DNA from: Frondihabitans australicus
GTDB taxonomy: Bacteria > Actinomycetota > Actinomycetes > Actinomycetales > Microbacteriaceae
Direction of reading: 5' to 3'
Assembly: GCF_003634555.1 (NCBI RefSeq)
Contig: NZ_RBKS01000001.1
Span: forward strand, 372,001 to 436,000
Length of the DNA stretch: 64,000 nucleotides
Shown here: positions 52,687-61,331 of the stretch, piece after piece
Layout of the letters: every line of letters begins with the position of its first letter
Position numbering within the stretch: the stretch's first letter is position 1
The notes under the pieces: model-generated
What the model saw: the letters and a program-made list of their open reading frames with translations, nothing else
The model's database searches: none
Told to the model about the DNA's origin: nothing
Program-made: the position numbers and the translations under genes

Positions 52687-53556
52687 TGCGTTCGCGTGAA
52701 CCTGCTCCGGTCGCGAGGCACCGGTGATGACCGCTGCGACCTCGGAGCGCCGGAGGGCCCAGGCGAGGGCGAGCTGCGCCAGGGTGATACCGAGACCGTC
52801 TGCGATCGGCACGAGGCGCTGCACCGCCTCGAGCACGCCGGGCCGCAGCACGAGGTCGAAGAAGCGCGCCTGCTCGGGATCCGCCGCGCGGGAACCCTCT
52901 GGGAACGGCTCGCCCGGCAGGTACTTGCCGGTCAGGATTCCCTGCGCCAGCGGCGACCACACGACCTGGGAGACGCCGATGCCCGATGACAGGTCGAAGA
53001 TGCGGGCTTCAGGAGCACGCCACAGCATCGAGTACTGAGGTTGCGACGCGACGAAGAGCTCGGGCCCGGCCAGCTCGATCGCCGCCTCGATCTGCTCGGG
53101 CAGCCATTCGCTGAAGCCGATGTGGCGGGCCTTGCCTTGGTCGACGACGCGCTGGAACGCCTCGATCGTCTCTTCGATCGGCACGTGCGTGTCGAACCGG
53201 TGCGCGTAGTAGAGGTCGACGTGGTCGGTCTGCAGCCGCTCGAGCGACGCGTCGATCTGCTTCGCGATCTGCGCGCCGGAGAGCCCGGAGTCGGTGTCGC
53301 TCATGGGGCCCCAGACCTTCGTGGCGAGCACGTACGAGTCGCGCGGGTGCGTCGAGAGGATCTCGCCCCACGCGCGTTCGGCCTCGCCGCGGCCGTACAT
53401 GTTGGCGGTGTCGAAGAAGGTGATGCCGGCGTCGAACGCCGCCTCGGTGCAGGCTCGGGTGGTGTCGAAGCCGACCCCGCCCGCGAAGGTGACCCACGAG
53501 CCGAGGGCGATCTCCGAGACCCTGAGGTCCGAGCTGCCGATCTGTCGGTACTGCAT
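52564..53556 (-). CDS. Aldo/keto reductase
   Basis: A 330-residue TIM-barrel oxidoreductase of the voltage-gated potassium-channel beta-subunit-like AKR group. Asp-Thr-Ala-Asn-Met-Tyr-Gly with the catalytic Tyr is near residues 50-56, Leu-Ala-Thr-Lys-Val near 78-82 supplies the Lys, and Tyr-Ala-His-Arg-Phe-Asp near 117 the His. The NADPH site Gly-Ala-Ser-Arg-Pro-Glu-Gln is near 283. It is divergent from the XRE-family regulator, a common pairing. Confidence 0.92.
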   Translation of the reverse strand: MQYRQIGSSDLRVSEIALGSWVTFAGGVGFDTTRACTEAAFDAGITFFDTANMYGRGEAERAWGEILSTHPRDSYVLATKVWGPMSDTDSGLSGAQIAKQIDASLERLQTDHVDLYYAHRFDTHVPIEETIEAFQRVVDQGKARHIGFSEWLPEQIEAAIELAGPELFVASQPQYSMLWRAPEARIFDLSSGIGVSQVVWSPLAQGILTGKYLPGEPFPEGSRAADPEQARFFDLVLRPGVLEAVQRLVPIADGLGITLAQLALAWALRRSEVAAVITGASRPEQVHANASAAGTALDAATLAAIDDALGEVSVTEPVPAMYVEPGVLHR

Positions 53557-53687
53557 GAACGACTCCTTCCGTCGTTGTGCGTTCGTGCCCGTTCCACGCT
53601 AGGAGCCGGTCGCCGAGCCGTCGTCACCGCGTCGAAGCGCACCCCGACAGGGTGAGGCTCCGACCTGCGAGCACGAGGCGGCCGACG

Positions 53688-53693
53688 TACGAT
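53688..53693 (+). promoter_or_regulatory. -10 box of leaderless XRE regulator gene
   Basis: TACGAT lies seven bases before the GTG at 53701. Confidence 0.5.
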
Positions 53694-53700
53694 TTCGGGC

Positions 53701-54591
53701 GTGGACGACTCCGGCAACCCTCTCGGCGCTTTCCTCCGCGCCCGGCGCGGACTCGTCGAGCCGTCGGACCACGGCATCCGAGACGGCGGTCGGCGGCGGG
53801 TGCCGGGCCTGCGGCGCGAGGAGCTCGCGTTCCTGGCCGGGGTGAGCGCGCCCTACTACGCGCGGCTCGAACAGGGGCGCGACCGTTCGCCGTCGCCCGG
53901 GGTGCTCGACGCGATCGCCGCCGTGCTCGGGCTCGACGCCGAGGCCGTCACGCACCTGCATCGACTCGCGGCACCCGCGAAGGCGGTCCGCGTCGACGCC
54001 GCGGCCATCCGCCGTGACGGACGATCGCCCGTCGAGGCGTCCGCGCGCCCGCGATCGACGCGGACGGCTGCCGTGTCGCCCCTCGTGCGCCGCATGATCG
54101 ACGACCTGCACGGGCACGCGGCTCTCGTCGTCGGCCGCTACCGGGACGTGCTCGCCGCGAACGAGGTCGCGACCGCGCTCAATCCCGCCTTCAGCGCCGG
54201 ACGCAACCTCGTGCGCGACACATTCCTCGACCCTGCGGCTCGAAGTCTCTACACCGACTGGCGGGCCGTCGCCGTGGGGGCGGTCGCGGGCCTGCGCGCC
54301 TCGGCCGGCCAGCGGCCCGACGATCCTGCCCTGCAGGAGCTCGTGGGCGAGCTCAGCGTGCACAGCCAGGATTTCCGCACGTTCTGGGCGCGTCACGACG
54401 TGCACGCGAAGACCCGGGGGAGCAAGCGCTTCCAGCATCCTGCGGTGGGAGGCCTCGACCTCGATTACCAGACGTTCGACGTGAACGGCGCCGACGGGCA
54501 GGTGCTCCACGTCTTCTCGGCGGAGCCCGGGACCTCGTCGGCCGACGGTCTCGCGCTGCTCGCGCTGACCACCGTGCGGCACGCCGGCTAG
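53701..54591 (+). CDS. XRE-family regulator with MmyB-like ligand domain
   Basis: A 296-residue regulator. Residues 1-85 form an XRE helix-turn-helix (Gly-Leu-Arg-Arg-Glu-Glu-Leu-Ala-Phe-Leu-Ala-Gly-Val-Ser-Ala-Pro-Tyr-Tyr-Ala-Arg-Leu-Glu-Gln segment near 37-59). Residues 115-296 form the MmyB-like PAS-related domain that binds a small ligand. This type usually represses a divergent oxidoreductase gene, here the aldo/keto reductase. GTG start, leaderless promoter. Confidence 0.92.
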   Translation: MDDSGNPLGAFLRARRGLVEPSDHGIRDGGRRRVPGLRREELAFLAGVSAPYYARLEQGRDRSPSPGVLDAIAAVLGLDAEAVTHLHRLAAPAKAVRVDAAAIRRDGRSPVEASARPRSTRTAAVSPLVRRMIDDLHGHAALVVGRYRDVLAANEVATALNPAFSAGRNLVRDTFLDPAARSLYTDWRAVAVGAVAGLRASAGQRPDDPALQELVGELSVHSQDFRTFWARHDVHAKTRGSKRFQHPAVGGLDLDYQTFDVNGADGQVLHVFSAEPGTSSADGLALLALTTVRHAG

Positions 54592-54717
54592 TTCGACCCG
54601 ACATCCGCTCGACGACAGGTGTCGTCGCGCCGATCGGAACCGCTCGCGCGCCTTGCGGTCGCCGTCACGTCGCGTCTCAGTGACGTCGATCATTCTCCGG
54701 AGTCGGTCGGGCGCAGT

Positions 54718-54752
54718 CGAGGGGCCCGGAGACCATGCCTCCGGGCCCCTCG
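54718..54752 (-). terminator. Stem-loop after the MMPL gene
   Basis: A perfect 14-bp stem (54718-54731 with 54739-54752) and seven-base loop ten bases beyond the MMPL stop. Confidence 0.7.
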
Positions 54753-54761
54753 GCGTGAGGC

Positions 54762-56978
54762 CTACGCGTCGATCAGGACGGCGTTCTCGACAGCGTCGTG
54801 GGGAGCGTCGAGCGCGTGCCCCTCGGTGTCGAGGCTCGGCAGCAGACGGTCGAGCCAGGCCGGCAGCCACCACGCTGCCCGGCCGACCAGCGAGAGCAGA
54901 GCAGGCATGATGATCATCCGCACCAGGAAGGCGTCGGCGAGCACCCCGACCAGCAGGCCGAAGGCGGTCTCGGCGGCGAAGGTCATCGTGCTCGACGCGA
55001 AGCCTCCGAAGACGAAGCCCATGATCAGCGCCGCGGCGATGATGACCGGCCCCGACTTGCGGAAGCCCGCGACGATCGCCTCCTTCGGCGGCAGCCCGGA
55101 CACGTACTCCTCGCGGATCCGCGACACCATGAACACCTGGTAGTCCATCGCGAGGCCGAAGAGCACTCCGACGAGGATGATCGGCAGGAGGCTCGTGAGC
55201 GGGTCGCCCTGCGGTGCCTGGATGATGCCGCCGAGCCAGCCCCACTGGAACACCGCGGTGAGCCCGCCGAACGCCGCGCCGAGCGAGAGCAGGTAGCCGG
55301 CCGTGGCGAACAGCGGCACGAGCAGTGACCGGAACATCACGATCATGAGCAGGAACGACAGGATCACGATCACCGCGACGTATTCGATCAGCGCCTGATT
55401 CATCAGGGCTGTGGTGTCGACGCCGATCGCCGTCTCACCCGTCACCGACAGCGTCACTCCCGAGATGCTCGACGCGTCGGCGCGGATGGCTCTCACGAGG
55501 TCGGTCGTGCTGGTGTCGATGGGCGAGCCGTCCGGGATCACCGTGATCAGCGCCGCGTCTCCCGACGCGTCGATCTGGGCCGGGACCACCGACTCGACGT
55601 CGTCGAGCCCTGTGAGCTTCGCATCGACGGCCTTCGCGTGATCCTGCATGTCGTCGCCCTGGGCGAGCACGATCAACGGCGACTGGACGCCCCCGAACTT
55701 GTCGACGATCAGGTCGTAGGCGGCGCGCTCGGTCGACGACGGGTCGCTGCCGCCGGGGATGTTCGCGACGGTCTTCATGCTGAAGAACGGCACCGCGATC
55801 ACGGCCAGGACCACGACGGCCCCCAGGAGCATGGGCAGCGGCCGGTAGGCGACGTTGCGGCCCCAACCGCCGATGAACGTCCGCTTCGTGCGCACCGTCT
55901 CGACGAGCCGGCCGTCGAGCAGCTTCTTCCGGTCTTTCCGCGAGAGGGCCTTGATACCGAGCGACTTCATGAGCACGGGCAGCAGCGTCAGCGAGATGAG
56001 CACGGCCATGGCCACGGCGAAGGCGCCCGCGAATCCCATGTCCTGGATGCTCCCGATGCGGGTGATGACGAGGCCGACCAGGGCGATGATCACGGTGAGG
56101 CCCGCGAAGACCACCGCCGTGCCGGCGGTTCCGGTAGCACGGGCGACCGCGTCTTCGACCTTTCGGCCCGCTCGGAGCTCCGCGCGGAACCGGGTCAGGA
56201 TGAACAGCGAGTAGTCGATGCCGACCGCCAGCCCGAGCATGCCCGGCAGCGTGATCGCCGTCGAGTCGAGCGAATGGAACGCCGACCAGGCGACGACGCC
56301 CACCGTGCCGATTCCCACGCCGACGATCGCGACGAGCATGTTGGCGCCGGCGGCGATCAGCGAGCCGAAGGTGATGAACAGCACCAGGAAGGCCACCAGG
56401 ATCCCGATGATCTCGCCGGCGCCGAACGTCGAGTATGCCGGCGCGACGAGCTCGTCGCCGACCTCGATGCGCACGCTCTGGTCGTGCGCCGTGGCGAAGC
56501 TGTCGACACGATCGGAGACCGTCTGCGCGTTCGCCGTCGTGAGCCCTTCGAACGTCAGCGTCGAGACGACGGTCGTGCCGTCTTTCGAGACGTAGGGGCT
56601 GGTCGTGCTGTAGGGGTCGCTGGCCGACTTCACGTGCGGCAGGCTCTCGGCCTTCGTGAGGATCGACTCGATCTCGGCCTTGGTGGCGGGGTCGGTCGCC
56701 TTCGCGGATCCGCGCGCCTCGATGACGAGCTGCAGGGTGTTCGAGACCGAAGACGAGCCCGACGAGCTCGACGAGCCGCCGGTCGAGGGGAACTTCTCCT
56801 GCACCGTCTTCAGGGCGGTCGACGAACTCGTGGCGGGCATGCTCGTCGATCCGCCGTTCAGGTCGGCGCCGGAGGCCGAGATCACGATGAAGACTGCGAA
56901 GACGGCGAGCCAGGCGCCGATGATGAGGAGCCGGTGCCGGGCGCTGAAGCGCCCGATCGCGGCGAGAACTGTGGGCAT
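54762..56978 (-). CDS. MMPL-family RND transporter
   Basis: A 738-residue RND exporter of the MmpL type with 11-12 membrane segments in two halves. Each half carries a large extracytoplasmic loop (about 35-190 and 400-545). The Gly-Ile-Asp-Tyr-Ser-Leu-Phe and Ala-Met-Asp-Tyr-Gln-Val-Phe-Met segments provide the Asp-Tyr pairs of the proton relay. MMPL proteins export lipids, drugs or siderophores. An 18-bp operator-like motif 119 bases upstream is shared with the adjacent two-component system, which probably controls this gene. Confidence 0.92.
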   Translation of the reverse strand: MPTVLAAIGRFSARHRLLIIGAWLAVFAVFIVISASGADLNGGSTSMPATSSSTALKTVQEKFPSTGGSSSSSGSSSVSNTLQLVIEARGSAKATDPATKAEIESILTKAESLPHVKSASDPYSTTSPYVSKDGTTVVSTLTFEGLTTANAQTVSDRVDSFATAHDQSVRIEVGDELVAPAYSTFGAGEIIGILVAFLVLFITFGSLIAAGANMLVAIVGVGIGTVGVVAWSAFHSLDSTAITLPGMLGLAVGIDYSLFILTRFRAELRAGRKVEDAVARATGTAGTAVVFAGLTVIIALVGLVITRIGSIQDMGFAGAFAVAMAVLISLTLLPVLMKSLGIKALSRKDRKKLLDGRLVETVRTKRTFIGGWGRNVAYRPLPMLLGAVVVLAVIAVPFFSMKTVANIPGGSDPSSTERAAYDLIVDKFGGVQSPLIVLAQGDDMQDHAKAVDAKLTGLDDVESVVPAQIDASGDAALITVIPDGSPIDTSTTDLVRAIRADASSISGVTLSVTGETAIGVDTTALMNQALIEYVAVIVILSFLLMIVMFRSLLVPLFATAGYLLSLGAAFGGLTAVFQWGWLGGIIQAPQGDPLTSLLPIILVGVLFGLAMDYQVFMVSRIREEYVSGLPPKEAIVAGFRKSGPVIIAAALIMGFVFGGFASSTMTFAAETAFGLLVGVLADAFLVRMIIMPALLSLVGRAAWWLPAWLDRLLPSLDTEGHALDAPHDAVENAVLIDA

Positions 56979-57096
56979 GGCGAGACTCCAGAAGAGGAAG
57001 AGGGGTGAGATGCCGCTACTGCGTCGGGGCGGCTGATGACCCTCTAAGACTCCCGAGAACGGGGCTGCCGGTCGTCGTCGTTATCGACCGCCCTCT

Positions 57097-57114
57097 CTAC
57101 TCCAGATGAAGTAG
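57097..57114 (-). promoter_or_regulatory. Shared operator-like motif, MMPL copy
   Basis: On the minus strand it reads CTACTTCATCTGGAGTAG, with CTACT/AGTAG inverted ends. It matches the copy at 59029-59046 in 15 of 18 positions. It is likely a site for the response regulator encoded next door. Confidence 0.6.
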
Positions 57115-57124
57115 TCGGTGGCTC

Positions 57125-57805
57125 TCAGGCGAGTCCGGCGCGGTAGGCGAGCGCGACCAGCTGGGCACGGTCTCGGGCTCCGACCTTGGCCATCGCGCGA
57201 CTCGCATGCGTCTTCACCGTGAACGGCGACACGAACAGCTCGGCGGCGATCGTGTCGTTGTCGCGGCCCGTGGCGATGGCGATCACGACGTCGCGCTCGC
57301 GCGCGGTGAGTGCCGAGAAGCGCTCGGCGAGCTCCTGGTCGACGACGACCGCGGGCTGCTCGGTCACGTGACCGATCACCGCGGCCGAGGCTGCCGGAGA
57401 GAGCGTGCCTCCGCCCGCGACCACCTCGAGCAGGCCTTCGGCGAGTGCAGCCGGGCCCACGCCCTTGCCGAGAAAGCCGTTCGCCCCGGCGCGCAGCGCG
57501 GCGAGCACCGTCGAATCCTGCTCGAAGGTGGTGAGCACGACGATCTTCAACTCCGTCGCCGCGTGCGTCTCGCGGAGCCGCCGGGTCGTCTCGACGCCGT
57601 CGATGCCCGGCATGCGGACGTCCATCAGCACGAGGTCGACTCCGCGATCCTGCGCCCCATCGCGCCCGGCCTTCTGCACGAAGGCCAACGCCTCGAAGCC
57701 GTCGGCGACGTCGCCGACCACCTCGAACGACTCGTGGGCCTCCAGGATCGTGCGGAGCCCCAGCCGGATCATCTCCTGGTCGTCGACCAGCAGCACCCGG
57801 ATCAC
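57125..57805 (-). CDS. NarL/LuxR-type response regulator
   Basis: A 226-residue regulator. The receiver domain has the acidic pair Asp8/Asp9, the phosphorylation site Asp62 (Leu-Met-Asp-Val-Arg-Met-Pro-Gly) and a slightly long loop before it (about 45-56). The LuxR HTH occupies about 160-225 (Leu-Thr-Ala-Arg-Glu-Arg-Asp-Val-Val). Its start overlaps the kinase gene stop by four bases, so they are one operon. A probable regulator of the adjacent MMPL exporter. Confidence 0.92.
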   Translation of the reverse strand: MIRVLLVDDQEMIRLGLRTILEAHESFEVVGDVADGFEALAFVQKAGRDGAQDRGVDLVLMDVRMPGIDGVETTRRLRETHAATELKIVVLTTFEQDSTVLAALRAGANGFLGKGVGPAALAEGLLEVVAGGGTLSPAASAAVIGHVTEQPAVVVDQELAERFSALTARERDVVIAIATGRDNDTIAAELFVSPFTVKTHASRAMAKVGARDRAQLVALAYRAGLA

Positions 57806-58995
57806 CCGGACACCCCCGTCGCCGGCAGGACGGCGGTCACGCGAAAGGCCCCGTCGCTCTCGACGACGTCGAGGGTGCCGCCGACCGACGCCACGCGCTC
57901 GCGCATGCCGAGCAGGCCGTAGCCCGACCCGGGCCCGTCCGACGCCGCTGCTACCGCGTTCGAGACCTCGATCAGCACGCTGTCGTCGTGCAGCACCATG
58001 GTGACCTCGGCGAGACCCGTTCCGTAGCGATGCGCGTTCGTGAGGGCCTCCTGCGCCACCCGGTAGGCGATCAGGGCGGCACCAGGATCGACGGAACTTC
58101 CGCCGCGGTCGACGTCGACCTCGCCCTCGACCCGCAGCCCGATCTCTTCGAACGAGTCGATGAGCGCCGGGATCGCCGCGAGATCGGGGGCCGGTGCCAG
58201 CGCGCCGCCCTCTGCATCGACCGACTCGTCGGCCCGCAGCAGCGCGAGGGTCTGCTGTGTCTCGGCGAGCACCGTCTGTACCGCCTGCCGGGCCGCTCGC
58301 AGCGATCGCTCCACCGCGACGGCGTCTGCACCGGCCGACACCTCGACGGCCCCGAGATGCATGCTGATCACGGCCACGTTGTGCCCGATGATGTCGTGCA
58401 GGTCGCGGGCGATGCGCAGACGCTCCTCGGCGGCCCGCCGCTCGGCCTCGATGGCTCCGCGCGCAACGGCGTCCTCGGCGCGGATCTCGAGCGATCGCAG
58501 GTATTGGCGCTGCAGGCGGAACGCGGCTCCTGAGGCCCCACCCGCCACGGGCGCGAAGATGCCCGCGATCGAATCGGTCTCGAGCGGGTTCACCGCGTGC
58601 AGGATCGCCGACACCGTGAACAGCACGACCATCGCCGCGGCCCCGACCACCACGCCCCGCACCGGCGGGAAGCCGCGCGACGTGATGCCGAAGAGGGTGA
58701 AAGCGACGACGCTGTACTCGACGATCGGATCCCAGGAGCCGAGGAGAGCGACCGCGACTCCGGCGAGTGCCATCAGCAGGCCGACCCAGGCGAAGCGACG
58801 CGACGCCACCGCGCCGGCCACGCTCAGCGCGATGCCGACGAACACGATCGGCTCGGCGCCCAGCTGGAAGACCCGGAACACGTCGATCGCCAGGGCGAGG
58901 AGGCTCACGCCGATCGCGACGTCTTGCTGGCGGTTCGCCGCGGGTGCCCAGAACGGCCGTTCAGGCAGGGCCTCGTCGGCGTGGGCGGTGCTCAT
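57802..58995 (-). CDS. Sensor histidine kinase (HPK7/HisKA_3)
   Basis: A 397-residue kinase with four to six membrane segments in residues 35-165 and no large external loop, so it probably senses within the membrane. The HisKA_3 box Ala-Arg-Asp-Leu-His-Asp-Ile-Ile-Gly-His has its phospho-His near 199. The ATPase domain has Gly-Ser-Gly-Tyr-Gly-Leu-Leu-Gly-Met-Arg-Glu-Arg near the end. I chose the ATG at 58995 over the longer frame because a shared operator-like motif and a -10-like hexamer lie just upstream. Confidence 0.9.
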   Translation of the reverse strand: MSTAHADEALPERPFWAPAANRQQDVAIGVSLLALAIDVFRVFQLGAEPIVFVGIALSVAGAVASRRFAWVGLLMALAGVAVALLGSWDPIVEYSVVAFTLFGITSRGFPPVRGVVVGAAAMVVLFTVSAILHAVNPLETDSIAGIFAPVAGGASGAAFRLQRQYLRSLEIRAEDAVARGAIEAERRAAEERLRIARDLHDIIGHNVAVISMHLGAVEVSAGADAVAVERSLRAARQAVQTVLAETQQTLALLRADESVDAEGGALAPAPDLAAIPALIDSFEEIGLRVEGEVDVDRGGSSVDPGAALIAYRVAQEALTNAHRYGTGLAEVTMVLHDDSVLIEVSNAVAAASDGPGSGYGLLGMRERVASVGGTLDVVESDGAFRVTAVLPATGVSG

Positions 58996-59028
58996 GCCAC
59001 GAGTCTGTCGCACGGGTGGCGCTTCCGC

Positions 59029-59046
59029 GTACTGCAGATGGAGTAG
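59029..59046 (-). promoter_or_regulatory. Shared operator-like motif, kinase copy
   Basis: The minus-strand sequence is CTACTCCATCTGCAGTAC, 34 bases upstream of the kinase start. It suggests autoregulation of the two-component operon by its response regulator. Confidence 0.6.
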
Positions 59047-59075
59047 GCGCGCTGAGGCCGACCCCACCCCAGGGG

Positions 59076-59081
59076 TATAGA
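59076..59081 (+). promoter_or_regulatory. -10 box before the AraC gene
   Basis: TATAGA lies eight bases before the ATG at 59090. Confidence 0.4.
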
Positions 59082-59089
59082 CAGGGTCG

Positions 59090-60028
59090 ATGGGCGCACC
59101 GGTGTCGTTCGCCGTCCAGACGAATCAGGCGGACGAGGCGGCAGAGGCGATCCGGGAGGGCTTCGGCTACCGGGTGGCCATTTCGGCGGGCGAGCTCTCG
59201 TACCGCCAGAGCGTCCTCGTCGGCGACGACGTCGCCTCCGCCCAGCTGCACCTCGGGGCGCACCTGAAGCTCGACCTCGCGCCGACCGACGAGCTCATGT
59301 TCGTCCAGCTGCTCTCGGGCACGTACCGCTACGACCCGTGGGGCGTCGAACGCGAGCTCGGAGCCGGGGCGTCCTTCCTGATGCCGCCCGGGCAGCAGAT
59401 GAGCTTCGAGATCGATCACGCCGACGCGGCCACCTGCGCCTTCTCGGCGCGGACGTTCGCCGACATCGCCCGCGACGTGTTCGACCTCGACGACTTCACG
59501 CTCACCGAGGGCGTTTTCGCGCCGGGGGACCCCGCGAAGAACTGGCTGTGGCACCGGGCCGCCGACACCTACCGTGCCAGCACTCTCGGCGATCCTGCCG
59601 TCTACGACAGCGATCTCCTGGTGGCGGAGTCGACGAGGCAGCTCGTCGTCAGCGCGATCGTGACCTTCGGTCTGTTCGAGGTGCCCGAGCGGACCGCCGA
59701 CGGCAGCGCGGCCGTGCGACGAGCCATGCTCTACGCCGACGAGAGGCTCCGGTCTCCTCTGACCGTCGAAGACCTCGCGTCGGCCGCTCGGCTGTCGTCG
59801 CGCGGGCTCACGCTGGCGTTCCAGCGCGAACGCGGACAGACGCCGATGCAGTACGTGCGCGACGGCCGCCTGGCGGGAGCCCGTGCCGACCTGATCGCGG
59901 CGGATCCGACGCGCGGTGAGACGGTCACGACGATCGCCGGCTCCTGGGGCTTCAGCAACGCCGGGCGCTTCGCCGCCCGCTACGCCGAGGTCTACGGCGA
60001 GTCTCCGCGCGCGACGCTGGCGGGCTGA
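59090..60028 (+). CDS. AraC-family transcriptional regulator
   Basis: A 312-residue regulator with a cupin-like ligand domain (about 20-165) and a C-terminal double HTH (about 205-310): Leu-Thr-Val-Glu-Asp-Leu-Ala-Ser-Ala-Ala-Arg-Leu-Ser-Ser-Arg then Gly-Phe-Ser-Asn-Ala-Gly-Arg-Phe-Ala-Ala. It begins 95 bases from the divergent kinase gene; the 18-bp motif lies between them and could affect both. The targets are unknown. Confidence 0.9.
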   Translation: MGAPVSFAVQTNQADEAAEAIREGFGYRVAISAGELSYRQSVLVGDDVASAQLHLGAHLKLDLAPTDELMFVQLLSGTYRYDPWGVERELGAGASFLMPPGQQMSFEIDHADAATCAFSARTFADIARDVFDLDDFTLTEGVFAPGDPAKNWLWHRAADTYRASTLGDPAVYDSDLLVAESTRQLVVSAIVTFGLFEVPERTADGSAAVRRAMLYADERLRSPLTVEDLASAARLSSRGLTLAFQRERGQTPMQYVRDGRLAGARADLIAADPTRGETVTTIAGSWGFSNAGRFAARYAEVYGESPRATLAG

Positions 60029-60037
60029 GACGTGACG

Positions 60038-60068
60038 AAGGGCGGAGGGTGGTGAGTCCTCCGCCCTT
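60038..60068 (+). terminator. AraC gene terminator
   Basis: A perfect 11-bp stem (60038-60048 with 60058-60068) and nine-base loop, ten bases after the stop. Confidence 0.75.
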
Positions 60069-60273
60069 GCCTCTCAGGATCCTGATCCCTCCTCCTGAGG
60101 CCCGACAATCCTGTCAGTCCTCGATCGTGATATCGAGCCATCATCAGGCCTTTTTTCGACGCGGGGTGGAATTTGGACGGTTCCTCACACGTCTCGTCCG
60201 CCGCCGGTCGGCCCGGGCTTCCGGATTCGTCTCGACCGTGCCGTCGGCGTCTCGTGCTCGCGAGCCGGCCCTG

Positions 60274-61311
60274 CTAGACCGCCGCGACCACGAGCTCCTC
60301 GCGCACGATCTCGGCACCGGCGCTCAGGGCGCTGAGCTTCGCCAGCGAGAGGTCGCGGTTGAAGGGCGCCATGCCGCAGTTCGTGCTCGGGATCAGCTTG
60401 TCGGCGTCGACGAACCGGAGGGCGCGACGAAGCGTGTCGGCGACCTCCTCCGGCGTCTCGACCTCGTCGTTCGCGACGTCGATCGCGCCGAGCATGACCT
60501 TCTTGCCGCGGATCAGCTCGATGAGGTCCATCGGCACGTGCGAGTGGTGGCTCTCGAGCGACACGGTGTCGATGATCGAGCGCTGGAGCATCGGAAAAGA
60601 CGTCTCGTACTGACGCCACTCCGCCCCGAGAGTCGCCTTCCAATCGGTGTTCGCCTTGATGCCGTAGCCGTAGCAGATGTGCACGACGGTCTCGGCGCGC
60701 AGGCCCTCTGCGGCCCGCTCGAGCGCGGCCACGCCCCAGTCCTGCACCTCGTCGTGGAAGACGTTGAACGCCGGCTCGTCGAACTGGATGATGTCGACGC
60801 CCGCCGCCTCGAGGTCCCTCGCCTCCTGGTTCAGGATGGTGGCGAACTCCCACGCCAGCTTCTCGCGGCTCTTGTAGTGCCGGTCGTAGAGCGTGTCGAT
60901 CATGGTCATCGGGCCGGGCAGGGCCCACTTGATCGGCTGGTCGGTCTGCTGCCGGAGGAACCTCGCATCGTCGACGAAGACGGCCTTCTCGCGACCGACG
61001 GCGCCGACGACGGTCGGCACGCTTGCGTCGTAGCGGTCTCGGATCCTGACGGTCTCGCGCTGCTCGAAGTCGACGCCGCTCAGGTGCTCGATGAACGTCG
61101 TCACGAAGTGCTGTCGGGTCTGCTCGCCGTCGCTGACGATGTCGATGCCGCGGGTGCGCTGCTCGTGGACGGCGATGCGAAGGGCGTCCTGCTTGCCCTC
61201 GACCAGGGCGTCGCCCTCGAGCTTCCACGGGGCCCACAGGGTCTCCGGCTCGGCGAGCCAGGTCGGCTTCGGCAGGCTGCCGACGATCGAGGTGGGAAGA
61301 AGGGCGCTCAT
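60274..61311 (-). CDS. mesD: Core methionine synthase MesD
   Basis: A 345-residue protein equal to the catalytic half of cobalamin-independent methionine synthase. The zinc ligands are visible as His-x-Cys near 209-211 (Val-Val-His-Ile-Cys-Tyr-Gly) and Cys near 311 (Ser-Thr-Asn-Cys-Gly-Met). The folate-binding N-terminal half of MetE is absent, as in the folate-independent core synthases. Together with the adjacent DUF1852 (MesX) gene it fits the MesD type, which depends on MesX and oxygen. The ATG at 61311 has a CAGGAG ribosome-binding site; an ATG at 61335 overlaps the mesX stop. Confidence 0.9.
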   Translation of the reverse strand: MSALLPTSIVGSLPKPTWLAEPETLWAPWKLEGDALVEGKQDALRIAVHEQRTRGIDIVSDGEQTRQHFVTTFIEHLSGVDFEQRETVRIRDRYDASVPTVVGAVGREKAVFVDDARFLRQQTDQPIKWALPGPMTMIDTLYDRHYKSREKLAWEFATILNQEARDLEAAGVDIIQFDEPAFNVFHDEVQDWGVAALERAAEGLRAETVVHICYGYGIKANTDWKATLGAEWRQYETSFPMLQRSIIDTVSLESHHSHVPMDLIELIRGKKVMLGAIDVANDEVETPEEVADTLRRALRFVDADKLIPSTNCGMAPFNRDLSLAKLSALSAGAEIVREELVVAAV

Positions 61312-61331
61312 GCTCGGGTGGTCTCCTGCGG

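Noticed and set aside
60082-60160. A riboswitch or terminator before mesD in the AT-richer stretch with a T6 run
   Set aside because: The stretch lies downstream of mesD and the AraC gene; pairing around the T-run is weak and no known aptamer core is recognisable.
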